A DNA stretch of 41,159 bases from Ignavibacteriaceae bacterium (GTDB taxonomy: Bacteria; Bacteroidota; Ignavibacteria; Ignavibacteriales; Ignavibacteriaceae): the NCBI GenBank assembly GCA_025449775.1, contig JANWIS010000040.1, positions 1-41,159 of the forward strand. The letters are read 5' to 3'. The notes below the pieces were generated by a model. That model searched no databases. It was not told where the DNA came from and saw only the letters and a list, made by a program, of their open reading frames with translations. The position numbers and the translations under genes were made by a program. Of this stretch, positions 17,174-26,575 are shown in pieces. Positions within the stretch are counted from its first letter, which is position 1. Each line of letters begins with the position of its first letter.

Positions 17174-18127
17174 ATGGGTAAAATAAAAACAGGGTTGGGA
17201 AGAGGGTTAGATGCTTTAATCAAACCTCAGGATTTTATAAAGAATACTGAAACAACTGAAGATCTTTCCAGAGTCAAAGATGATGATGGGAAACAAGTTG
17301 ATGTCCTGGCAAAAATTTCCGTTGAGTTTATTTCTCGTAATCCTTATCAGCCGAGGTTTAACATAGACCCGGTCTCGCTTGAAGAGCTGAAAAAATCTAT
17401 TCTTACAAATGGACTGATTCAACCGATAACAGTCAGGCGAACACCAGATCATAAATATCAGCTCATATCCGGTGAGAGAAGATTGAATGCCTGCAAGGAA
17501 ATAGGATTTAAAGAAATTCCGGCTTACATAATCGATGTTGATTCTGATGAACTGATGCTTGCACTCGCTCTTATCGAAAATATTCAACGCGAAAAACTTA
17601 ATGCAATTGAAATTGGTACAGCCTATAAAAGATTAATGGATGAATGTCATCTTACACAGGAACTGATTGCAGATCGTGTTGGAAAAGACAGAACTACTAT
17701 TGCTAATTCAATCCGGCTCCTTAAACTTCCGCAGAAAGTTCAGGATGCGATTGTTGAAGAAAAAATTTCATCAGGACACGCACGTGCATTAATAAATCTT
17801 GATAACGAAGCATTACAGCTGCAGATACTGAATAACATAATCAGTAAAAATCTGTCAGTTAGAAAGGTTGAAAGGATTGTCCGTGAACTAAACGAAGGCA
17901 TATCAGGAAAAACTAAAAAGATTTCTCAAAAGGACGAAAACAAAACCGGTGTGTATACACCGAACCTTCGTGAAGTTGAAGACAGGCTTCGTGTTACATT
18001 TGGAACCAAAGTATCTTGTGTTCAAAGAAAAGACGGGACTGGCGAAATAATTTTAGAGTTTTATTCAAATGATGAGCTAGAGCGTTTAATTGAACTTTTT
18101 GAAATCATCGGCAAGAATTACAGTTAA
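17174..18127 (+). CDS. parB: Chromosome partitioning protein ParB/Spo0J
   Basis: GLGRGLDALI N-terminus, NPYQPRF, SGERRLNACKEIG, IENIQREKLNAIE. Confidence 0.95.
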   Translation: MGKIKTGLGRGLDALIKPQDFIKNTETTEDLSRVKDDDGKQVDVLAKISVEFISRNPYQPRFNIDPVSLEELKKSILTNGLIQPITVRRTPDHKYQLISGERRLNACKEIGFKEIPAYIIDVDSDELMLALALIENIQREKLNAIEIGTAYKRLMDECHLTQELIADRVGKDRTTIANSIRLLKLPQKVQDAIVEEKISSGHARALINLDNEALQLQILNNIISKNLSVRKVERIVRELNEGISGKTKKISQKDENKTGVYTPNLREVEDRLRVTFGTKVSCVQRKDGTGEIILEFYSNDELERLIELFEIIGKNYS

Positions 18128-18581
18128 AATTATATTAGTGCTTTTATTCACAAGCACTGTATTAGTCTGCCAGCAGCCGACCGAAAAACTATCTTCTGAT
18201 TCTATTTTTGTAATGAAGAAATCTCCATGGGGAGCTGTTTTACGCAGTGCAGTTCTTCCCGGGTTTGGTCAATTCTATAATGAGTCTTACTGGAAGATAC
18301 CGGTTATCTTTGGTACAGGCGCCTTATTTATTTCCGGCTGGGTTTATAACGATAATCTTTACCAGGACAATAAAGATTTATTTATTAATTCCGGAGATGA
18401 TATTTATAAACAGCGTAGAGATTTTTACAGAGATCAGAGAGATAATTTTACGATCTATCTCGTAGTTCTGTATCTTTTGAACTTGGTTGATGCTTATGTT
18501 GATGCTCACCTATATGATTTTACAGTAGAAGAAGATTTTCTTTCAGGCGCTTCGCGTGTAAATGTTCGCTTCTATTTCTGA
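18090..18581 (+). CDS. DUF5683-type small membrane protein
   Basis: KKSPWGAVLRSAVLPGFGQFYNESYWKIPVI motif; directly downstream of and overlapping parB. Confidence 0.8.
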   Translation: MNFLKSSARITVKIILVLLFTSTVLVCQQPTEKLSSDSIFVMKKSPWGAVLRSAVLPGFGQFYNESYWKIPVIFGTGALFISGWVYNDNLYQDNKDLFINSGDDIYKQRRDFYRDQRDNFTIYLVVLYLLNLVDAYVDAHLYDFTVEEDFLSGASRVNVRFYF

Positions 18582-18602
18582 AATAATCCTAAACAATGAT
18601 GA

Positions 18603-19313
18603 ATGAAAAATTCGGTAATATGTCCGAATTGTAAAACTCCAAATCCATTTTACAATTCCATTTGTTCTAACTGCAAATTTTATTTAAGAGAAAAGATAAG
18701 TAATCTTGATCTCTGGTCACTGCTCGGTTTAATAGTCGAAAACCCATCAAAAGCTTTCCGTACAATAATCTTTTCAGAGCATAAAAATTTTATTTATTTC
18801 GTTATTTTTTTTGTGAGCATTAAATATTTAATTAATGCCCGTTTCGTTTCAATGCTGAGCATCGGTGAATTTCAGAGTACGGTTGGATTGGAAATTAGTT
18901 TGTTTATAGTTCTTCTTATTACTTTATTATTTTTTCTGATATTTTCAACTGTTTATTTTTCATTCATGAAATTGATGAACATAGAAGTACGTTTTAGAGA
19001 TATATTTGCAATCCTTATTTATTCACAAGTTCCGTTTATTTTTGGACTCATTATTCTTTTCTCACTTGAACTGGTAATCTTTGGTGATTTTCTTTTCTCG
19101 ATCAACCCGACACCATTCATACTAAAAGGATCAATCGCATATATGTTTTTGGCTCTTGAAATAAGTACAAGTATATGGAGTTCTGTTCTTGTTTATAAAG
19201 CCTTTCTTTGTTTATCTCAAAGCTTTAGTTTCAGTCTGGGTGCAACTTTCACACTTATTGTTTTGCTGTCAGGTTTGATATACATTTATTCATTAACTGT
19301 TTTTACTTTATAA
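18603..19313 (+). CDS. Yip1-like membrane protein with N-terminal zinc ribbon
   Basis: CPNCKTPNPFYNSICSNC zinc ribbon, about five TM helices, NPSKAFRTIIF. Confidence 0.7.
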   Translation: MKNSVICPNCKTPNPFYNSICSNCKFYLREKISNLDLWSLLGLIVENPSKAFRTIIFSEHKNFIYFVIFFVSIKYLINARFVSMLSIGEFQSTVGLEISLFIVLLITLLFFLIFSTVYFSFMKLMNIEVRFRDIFAILIYSQVPFIFGLIILFSLELVIFGDFLFSINPTPFILKGSIAYMFLALEISTSIWSSVLVYKAFLCLSQSFSFSLGATFTLIVLLSGLIYIYSLTVFTL

Positions 19314-19317
19314 TCCA

Positions 19318-20505
19318 TTGGAAAAGCTCAGTCACATTTTTATCGGAGAAAAAGAAGTATTTCTTCAAACATACAACAGGTTGCCTCTTGAAATTTCTCA
19401 TGGAAAAGGCGTTCACCTTTTCTCAAAAGATGGACAGAGGTATCTTGATTTTTTTTCTGGGCTTGGAGTAAACGTTCTCGGTTATGGAAATGAAAAATTA
19501 ATCAGAGCAATTGAAGATCAGTCAAACAAATTTATTCATCTCTCAAATTATTACATTACCAATTCACAAGCTGAACTTGCACGACGACTAATAAAATATT
19601 CCGGTTTATCAAAAGTCTTTTTTACGAACAGCGGAACAGAAGCTGTTGAAGCATCAATCAAACTAATTCGGAAAATTTTTGGACCAGATAAAAAAATAAT
19701 TTCATTTTCAAACTCGTTTCATGGTAGAACTTATGGGTCTTTAAGTTTAACCTGGAATGAAAAATATAAAAAGAATTTTGCACCGTTGCTTTCTAATATT
19801 ATTTTCTCAGAATTCAATGATGTTAATACGATTGAGAAGATTGCAGATGAGAATACTGCTGCAGTCTTTATCGAATTTATTCAGGGTGAAGGAGGAATAA
19901 ATGTTGCCTCGGAAAAATTTGTTGAAAAAATAAATTCACTTAGAAAAAAATTAGGTTTTGTTCTGGTTGCCGATGAAATACAAAGTGGAATTGGAAGAAC
20001 AGGAAAACCATTCGCATTCAATAGATATAAGATTATTCCCGACTTACTTTTAGTTGCCAAAGCAATTGGTGGTGGATTACCACTTGGGGCATTAATTACT
20101 AGTGATAAATATTCAAATGTATTTCAGCCCGGAGATCATGGCAGTACTTTTGGTGGAAATCCTGTTGCATGTTCGGCAGGATTGGTTGTACTCGATGAAG
20201 TTTTTGAAAATGGGTTGATGGACAATGCATTAAATCTGGGAGAATATTTTAAATCTGAATTAACCAGCCTCCAATCTATTTGCCCCGATAAAATAATAGA
20301 TGTGAGAGGATCAGGTTTTATGTTGGGTGTAAAGATATCTGATTCTTGTAAAAGTTTGGTTACTGCTTTCCAAGAAAATAAAATACTTGTGAATTGTACA
20401 AATCAAAACGTGCTGAGAATTCTCCCACCTCTGATTGCAAATAAGGAAAACATTGATTTCTTTCTTAAAGTTTTTAAAGAAGTTTTAACCATTCATCCCC
20501 TATGA
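19318..20505 (+). CDS. argD: Class III PLP-dependent aminotransferase, acetylornithine aminotransferase-like
   Basis: FTNSGTEAVEASIKL, SFHGRTYGSLSLT, VADEIQSGIGRTGK, GSTFGGNPVACSAG; TTG start. Substrate not assignable from sequence alone. Confidence 0.7.
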   Translation: MEKLSHIFIGEKEVFLQTYNRLPLEISHGKGVHLFSKDGQRYLDFFSGLGVNVLGYGNEKLIRAIEDQSNKFIHLSNYYITNSQAELARRLIKYSGLSKVFFTNSGTEAVEASIKLIRKIFGPDKKIISFSNSFHGRTYGSLSLTWNEKYKKNFAPLLSNIIFSEFNDVNTIEKIADENTAAVFIEFIQGEGGINVASEKFVEKINSLRKKLGFVLVADEIQSGIGRTGKPFAFNRYKIIPDLLLVAKAIGGGLPLGALITSDKYSNVFQPGDHGSTFGGNPVACSAGLVVLDEVFENGLMDNALNLGEYFKSELTSLQSICPDKIIDVRGSGFMLGVKISDSCKSLVTAFQENKILVNCTNQNVLRILPPLIANKENIDFFLKVFKEVLTIHPL

Positions 20506-22124
20506 ACTCAAGATTAAATACAGATGTTTTAATAATTGGAAGTGGAATTGCCGGACTCTTTGCTGCTTTGAAAATTTCAGAATACGCAGATGTAATTCTG
20601 GTTACTAAAAAAGATAAGGATGAATCGAATACAAACTATGCACAGGGCGGAATTGCTTCAGTTACTTCAAAGTATGATTCTTTTGAAAATCATATCAAAG
20701 ACACCATAGCTACCGGAGCAGGATTATGTAACGAGAAGATGGTTAGAATTATGGTTGAAGAAGGTCCGCAAAGAGTAAAAGATCTAATTGAAATAGGTAC
20801 GCACTTTTCAAAGAAAGATGGAGAATTTGATTTAGCTCTTGAAGGTGGTCACTCTGTTCCAAGAATTTTGCATGCGAAAGATCTGACTGGAAAAGAAATA
20901 GAAACTGCATTGATTAGGAAAGTTAATTCCATAAAAAATATAGAGATTATGGAAAACACTTTAGCGATTGATTTGATAACAGAGCATAATGTAAAAAAAC
21001 TTAAACATTCACCTCTTCAATCACGTAACTGTTGGGGTTCTTATGTACTGGATTCTTATACTAGAAGAGTGATAAAAATTTCTGCTAAGGTTACAATTTT
21101 GGCAACAGGAGGTTTGGGTCAGGTTTATCAGCATACAACAAATCCTTCAATCGCAACCGGGGATGGAATTGCAATGGCGTATCGTGCGGGAGCAAAGATA
21201 GCTAACATGGAATTTATTCAATTTCATCCGACATCTTTTTATAAAAAAGGCAATACTAATGTTTCGGGAATATCATTTTTAATAAGTGAGGCTTTAAGAG
21301 GATTTGGAGGAAAACTTTTAACTAATAATGGAAAAGAATTTATACATCAATACGATGAAAGAAAGGAATTAGCACCGAGAGATATCGTTGCAAGAGCAAT
21401 AGACTTTGAATTGAAAAAGCATGGTGATCAATATGTACTTTTAGATGTTTCACACAAACGTGCAGAAGAAATTATTGATCACTTTCCTAATATTTATCAA
21501 TATTGCCTCGGTGAAGGAATTGATATAACCAAAGAACCAATTCCTGTTGTACCTGCTGCACATTATTCCTGTGGTGGAATTCTTGTAAATGAATATTCAA
21601 GTGCATCTTTCAGAGGCTTATATGCTTGTGGAGAGGTCTCGATGACAGGAGTACACGGTGCGAACAGGCTTGCGAGCAACTCATTACTTGAAGCTGTTGT
21701 TTTTGCAAACAGAGCAGCTTTAGATATCGAAAGATTTTTGAAGGAAAGTAAATTCGATTTCCCAGATATTCCTGACTGGGATGATACTGGAACGCTGACA
21801 AGTGAAGAAAAGATTTTAATTTCACATAACTTTAAAGCTCTTAAGACAATTATGTGGGATTATGTGAGTATTGTCCGTAACAATCAACAACTTGAAAGAG
21901 CTGCAAAGAGAATCGATTTGATCTTTCAGGAAGTTGAAGATTTTTATAAACGGACTAAAATATTTTCTGAACTTCTGGAATTGAGGAATCTCATTACTTG
22001 TGCACAGGTAATTGTTAAATCAGCAATAATGAGAAAAGAAAGTAGGGGATTACATTATACACTCGACTACCCATCAATGTCCAATTTAGCTGAAGATACA
22101 GTTCTTCAGAATACTCAACTTTGA
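20502..22124 (+). CDS. nadB: L-aspartate oxidase
   Basis: DVLIIGSGIAGLFAAL, NTNYAQGGIASV, EFIQFHPTSFY, HYSCGGILVNEYSSASFRGLYACGEVSMTGVHGANRLASNSLLEAVV. Confidence 0.95.
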   Translation: MNSRLNTDVLIIGSGIAGLFAALKISEYADVILVTKKDKDESNTNYAQGGIASVTSKYDSFENHIKDTIATGAGLCNEKMVRIMVEEGPQRVKDLIEIGTHFSKKDGEFDLALEGGHSVPRILHAKDLTGKEIETALIRKVNSIKNIEIMENTLAIDLITEHNVKKLKHSPLQSRNCWGSYVLDSYTRRVIKISAKVTILATGGLGQVYQHTTNPSIATGDGIAMAYRAGAKIANMEFIQFHPTSFYKKGNTNVSGISFLISEALRGFGGKLLTNNGKEFIHQYDERKELAPRDIVARAIDFELKKHGDQYVLLDVSHKRAEEIIDHFPNIYQYCLGEGIDITKEPIPVVPAAHYSCGGILVNEYSSASFRGLYACGEVSMTGVHGANRLASNSLLEAVVFANRAALDIERFLKESKFDFPDIPDWDDTGTLTSEEKILISHNFKALKTIMWDYVSIVRNNQQLERAAKRIDLIFQEVEDFYKRTKIFSELLELRNLITCAQVIVKSAIMRKESRGLHYTLDYPSMSNLAEDTVLQNTQL

Positions 22125-23041
22125 CCAGAATTGTTCAACCAATGAACAATTGCGCCGTATCTGATTCCTCTTGAACTGAGAATTACTTTTTCTATACCAA
22201 ACGAATCCATGATTACTCCCAGAATAATTGCTCCTACTAAAATTATATCTTCTCTTCCCAACATAACTTGTCCATAGTTATTGAGAATTTCTGGTGCAGT
22301 CAATTGACACATTTCATTAATCAGGTTGTTAAGATCATTCCTATTTAAAGAACTTCCTTCCACTCTGGTTTCACTAAACTCTTTTAAATTCTGATTCATA
22401 CATCCCAAAGTTGTTGCGGTTCCGGCAACTGCAATTACTTTGTCAGAAATAGAATTAGTTTGTTCTAAGGGAATCAAAGTCTTTAAATGTTCTCTAAATT
22501 TTTGAATCTCTGCATTGAGAGGAGGAGAGTGTTGAAAAAATTGCTCAGTCGCACTTACAGATCCAATCTGTATACTGGTTTTAAAATTTATTTTTGACTC
22601 ATCACCAAAAATTAGTTCAGTGCTTCCGCCGCCAATATCAATAACCATCGCAGAGTTAATACCGTTGAATCCGGAAATTGCACCAAGGTAAGCGTATTCA
22701 GCCTCAAGATTGCCGGTTATAATATTCAATTCATAGTTGAATCGTCTTTTAATCTCATTATAAATATCATTCGAGTTTTTTGCTATACGTAATGCGTATG
22801 TGCCTGTTACAATCACTTTATTACAATTGTGTTTCTTAATAATAGATTCATACTCTGAAAGAACTTCGAAAAGTAATTTCAATTTATCAGGTCTGATGGT
22901 CCCGGATTTTTTTGTGTCCTGTCCGATTCGCGGAAGACGATACTCATTAAAGATAGGACTCAGCTTACTTTTTTTTGTATCAACTTCAGCTATCAATAAC
23001 AGGACTGTGTTTGTTCCAATATCTATTGAAGCAACAATCAT
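22115..23041 (-). CDS. Ppx/GppA-family phosphatase
   Basis: ASIDIGTNTVLLLIAEV, VIDIGGGSTELIFG, VAGTATTLGCM. Confidence 0.9.
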   Translation of the reverse strand: MIVASIDIGTNTVLLLIAEVDTKKSKLSPIFNEYRLPRIGQDTKKSGTIRPDKLKLLFEVLSEYESIIKKHNCNKVIVTGTYALRIAKNSNDIYNEIKRRFNYELNIITGNLEAEYAYLGAISGFNGINSAMVIDIGGGSTELIFGDESKINFKTSIQIGSVSATEQFFQHSPPLNAEIQKFREHLKTLIPLEQTNSISDKVIAVAGTATTLGCMNQNLKEFSETRVEGSSLNRNDLNNLINEMCQLTAPEILNNYGQVMLGREDIILVGAIILGVIMDSFGIEKVILSSRGIRYGAIVHWLNNSGQS

Positions 23042-23079
23042 TATTTTTTTTTAATTTTAAATTAACAATTGATTTGTTT

Positions 23080-23607
23080 ATGAAAAAGAAAAATGGAGTA
23101 TCCTCAGTGTTCGCGTATCTTGCTTTGGTTTCCGGTTCAGTCTGGCTTGGAGCTTATATCGCAAGATTACTTTCAACATATTCTATGTTTGAGGAAACTG
23201 AGCTTACACTGAAAAGTTTTATTGATCAGGCAAATCTTATAGTTATTTTTAATATTACAATTCCACTTGTGAATTTAACATTTATATCTTACCTGGTGAT
23301 GATAATAGCAACCACACTATTTATTATTTTTTCTTCAATTAAGTTTAAAGAAAATGGATGGTTGTTCATTACCACAGCGATAGTTTATCTTACATTGCCT
23401 TTTGAGAATATGCTTATGATTTCAGATTACAAATTGATTATGATTTTCATAAATAACCAATTCAACTCAGAAATATTTTTAGGATTGATACTTGAACGAT
23501 TAACCAGGTTATCCAGCTTTCCGATTATTCAGATATTAAGCTATCTTACCATACCATATTTGTTAATAAAAAAACCATTCAAGTTAAAAATTAAAAATGA
23601 AAATTAA
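23080..23607 (+). CDS. Membrane protein of unknown function
   Basis: ATG 23080 (the track start at 22975 is inside ppx); four hydrophobic segments; overlaps the next ORF by 11 nt. Confidence 0.65.
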   Translation: MKKKNGVSSVFAYLALVSGSVWLGAYIARLLSTYSMFEETELTLKSFIDQANLIVIFNITIPLVNLTFISYLVMIIATTLFIIFSSIKFKENGWLFITTAIVYLTLPFENMLMISDYKLIMIFINNQFNSEIFLGLILERLTRLSSFPIIQILSYLTIPYLLIKKPFKLKIKNEN

Positions 23608-23869
23608 AGAAAAAGAATTCGAGGAGGTTTTACAGGAACTAAAGGCTGTTGCAGATCAGCTAGGCGCAAGTGTAAGATATGAAAAAGGGGATTTCAAAGG
23701 AGGTTATTGTATTGTCCATGATAAGAAGATAATTGTTATCAATAAACTTACCAATCTCCAAAAAAAAGTTATGATCCTTTCAACAGCATTAAAAGAACTT
23801 GGTATTGATAGTATTTATCTTTCTCCTAGGGTAAGAGAAATAATTGAGGAATTATCGGACGTGCAATGA
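23597..23869 (+). CDS. Small conserved-looking protein of unknown function (90 aa)
   Basis: Globular, charged, coding-like ORF; ATGA overlap with aroQ. Confidence 0.8.
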   Translation: MKIKEKEFEEVLQELKAVADQLGASVRYEKGDFKGGYCIVHDKKIIVINKLTNLQKKVMILSTALKELGIDSIYLSPRVREIIEELSDVQ

Positions 23870-24294
23870 AAATCTTAGTCTTAAACGGACCAAATTTAAA
23901 TCTGTTAGATAAGAGACCTGTTGAAGAATACGGAACTTTAACTTTAAACGAGATTGAATCAAACGTTCGTCAAAATTTTCCGGCACATAGTTTTGATTTT
24001 TTTCAGAGTAACATAGAGGGTGAACTAATTAATAAAATTCAATCTGCTTCAGAGAAGTTTGATGGACTAATAATCAATCCTGCAGGTTATTCACATACTT
24101 CCATTGCAATAAAGGATGCACTTGACATTTGTTCCATCCGCAAAATAGAAGTTCATCTTTCAAATTTAGCTGTACGAGAAAACTTCAGACATACATCACT
24201 AACTGCATCAAGTTGTGATGGTTATATTGCTGGATTTCGAGAAAATAGTTATAATGCTGCAGTCTATCTTCTCGAGAAAATAGTTGGAAAATAA
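23866..24294 (+). CDS. aroQ: 3-dehydroquinate dehydratase, type II
   Basis: LVLNGPNLNLLDKR, FFQSNIEGELI, GLIINPAGYSHTSIAIKDAL, EVHLSN, REnFRHTS, GYIAGF. Confidence 0.95.
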   Translation: MKILVLNGPNLNLLDKRPVEEYGTLTLNEIESNVRQNFPAHSFDFFQSNIEGELINKIQSASEKFDGLIINPAGYSHTSIAIKDALDICSIRKIEVHLSNLAVRENFRHTSLTASSCDGYIAGFRENSYNAAVYLLEKIVGK

Positions 24295-24469
24295 TCCTTC
24301 TTTCCAATCTCATCACAATTGTAAACTACCGAGCCCTACATCATTTTAGAATAGAATAGCTTAAAAAAACTATAATGAGTTAACTGGTATAGTTAAAGCT
24401 ATTACTTATAAAATCTCCCTAATGTTGCTAATAAATAAACGATTGTTTAATTTTCCTGCACAATTTTAG

Positions 24470-24874
24470 ATGGGCAATATGAAAGACCTTTCTATAAAAA
24501 AGCTTTATTACTCTATCAGTGAGGTTAGTAAGATAACTGATATCGAACAGTATGTACTCCGATACTGGGAAACTGAGTTTGAACAATTACAGCCTCAAAA
24601 AAATCGTGCAGGCAACCGGATATATACTAATAAGGATATCCAGCTTATCCTCTACATTAAAGAGCTTCTTCGTGGTAAAAAATATACTATTGAAGGTGCT
24701 AAGAAAATTCTTGACGAAAATGAATTAGGTAAACTTCCGGCGGTTGAAGTAAAAGATAAGAAAGTGAAAGCAGACAAAGAATTAACCACTGATACTGAAG
24801 ATAATCACTCTTCTTTAAAAGAGGATCTTGAAGAAGTAAAAAGCTTTCTAAAACTTTTAAATACAAAACTGTAA
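24470..24874 (+). CDS. MerR-family transcriptional regulator
   Basis: YYSISEVSKITDIEQYVLRYWETEFEQLQPQKNRAGNRIYTNKDIQLILYIKELL winged helix. Confidence 0.9.
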   Translation: MGNMKDLSIKKLYYSISEVSKITDIEQYVLRYWETEFEQLQPQKNRAGNRIYTNKDIQLILYIKELLRGKKYTIEGAKKILDENELGKLPAVEVKDKKVKADKELTTDTEDNHSSLKEDLEEVKSFLKLLNTKL

Positions 24875-24878
24875 ATCA

Positions 24879-24952
24879 CGGAACGTAGCGCAGCCCGGTA
24901 GCGTACCTGAATGGGGTTCAGGTGGTCGGGGGTTCAAATCCCCCCGTTCCGA
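24879..24952 (+). tRNA. tRNA-Pro(GGG)
   Basis: CGGAACG/CGTTCCG acceptor, anticodon arm CCTGA-ATGGGGT-TCAGG, T-arm GGTTCAAATCC; C1-G72 pair. CCA not encoded. Confidence 0.95.
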
Positions 24953-25087
24953 CAAACAGTAATAAAATTTTTACTAGCCGGGTATACATCTTTCATTTTT
25001 ATTTGCGATATAAACCTCTTCAATTATTTCCGGTGTAGCCTTTAAAATTGACCTTTAATATTCGAATAACTCGTCTTATTTTTAATT

Positions 25088-26575
25088 ATGCAATTTAATC
25101 TTGTAAGTGAAAAGCCAACATGCAACTGTGGTATATTTGGAATATACGGTTCATCAAATGCATCAGTGGAAACTTATTACGGTTTACACGCATTGCAGCA
25201 TAGGGGACAAGAAGCTTGTGGAATTGTAACAAAAAGTATAAACGAAAAGGGAAAACCAATCTTCCATTTTCATAAAGGGGAAGGACTTGTTACAGAGGTT
25301 TTTGATGACAAGGAAATTTTTCAATCCAAACTAATCGGAAAAATTGCAATCGGTCATAACCGATATTCGACTACAGGCTCATCTCAGTCACTAAAAAATG
25401 TTCAGCCATTCATTGTTAATTATCGATCAGGTAATCTTGCAGTAGCCCACAACGGAAATCTTACCAATGCAAAAGAAATAAGAGAAGAACTTGTAAATGA
25501 AGGTTCAATTTTTCAAACGACAAGTGATACAGAAGTCATTCTTCATTTGATAGCCAGAAGCAGATTGGATGACCAGGTTGAACAAATCCAGGAAGCTCTT
25601 CAAAGAATTGAAGGTGCATTCAGTTTGATATTAATGACTGATAATAAATTGGTTGCAGCCAGGGATTCTTATGGATTTCGTCCTCTGTCAATCGGTAAAT
25701 TAAATGACGCATACATCATCGCATCAGAAACATGTGCATTTGATATTTTAAGTGCTGAGTTTATAAGAGAAGTTGAGCCAGGTGAAATAGTTGTTATTGA
25801 TGATGAAGTATTACAGTCAGGCAATATTAAAAGTTATCAGTTATCCGGAACTCAATTTCAAAAGAAGCACTGCATTTTTGAGTACATCTATTTTTCCAGA
25901 CCTGACAGTTATATTTTCGGGCATAACGTTGATAAGATGAGAAGAAGACTTGGAAAAATTTTAGCAAAAAAACATCCGGTTTATAATGAAGGTAAAGAAA
26001 AGGTAATTGTTATAAGTGTTCCCGATAGTTCAAATACAACTGCTCTTGGGTATCAGAAGGAATTGGAAAAGCTTGGAGTCAAATGCAAATTAGAAATAGG
26101 ATTAATAAGAAGTCATTATATTGGCAGAACATTTATTCAACCTGGACAAGTAAACAGGGAGATCGGTGTTAAAATAAAATTTAATACAGTAAAGGGCGTG
26201 TTGGAAGGCAGAACTGTTGTCCTGGTTGATGATTCAATTGTTCGTGGGACAACATCCAAGCAGCTTGTTAAACTGATACGTGAAGCAAACCCGAAATCTA
26301 TTCACCTCAGAATTTCTTCATCTCCAATAACACATCCTTGTTATTATGGAATGGATTTCCCGAGCAAGGACGAACTATTTGCCCACAAGTATAATTCAAA
26401 TATAGATGCAATGAAAAATTATCTTGGTGTTGATAGTCTTGAATATCTCACAACAGAAGAAATGCTTGATGCAGTTTCTGAAGCCGGGAAAGATAATTTC
26501 TGTTTTGCATGTTTCTCAGGTAAATATCCTACCGAAGTTGATCTTAGTTTTAAAAAGGAAATGTATGAGATATAA
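25088..26575 (+). CDS. purF: Amidophosphoribosyltransferase
   Basis: CGIFGIYG nucleophile region, HALQHRGQEACGI, VVLVDDSIVRGTTSKQLV PRPP motif, CFACFSGKYPTE Fe-S-type C-terminal CxxC. Confidence 0.96.
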   Translation: MQFNLVSEKPTCNCGIFGIYGSSNASVETYYGLHALQHRGQEACGIVTKSINEKGKPIFHFHKGEGLVTEVFDDKEIFQSKLIGKIAIGHNRYSTTGSSQSLKNVQPFIVNYRSGNLAVAHNGNLTNAKEIREELVNEGSIFQTTSDTEVILHLIARSRLDDQVEQIQEALQRIEGAFSLILMTDNKLVAARDSYGFRPLSIGKLNDAYIIASETCAFDILSAEFIREVEPGEIVVIDDEVLQSGNIKSYQLSGTQFQKKHCIFEYIYFSRPDSYIFGHNVDKMRRRLGKILAKKHPVYNEGKEKVIVISVPDSSNTTALGYQKELEKLGVKCKLEIGLIRSHYIGRTFIQPGQVNREIGVKIKFNTVKGVLEGRTVVLVDDSIVRGTTSKQLVKLIREANPKSIHLRISSSPITHPCYYGMDFPSKDELFAHKYNSNIDAMKNYLGVDSLEYLTTEEMLDAVSEAGKDNFCFACFSGKYPTEVDLSFKKEMYEI

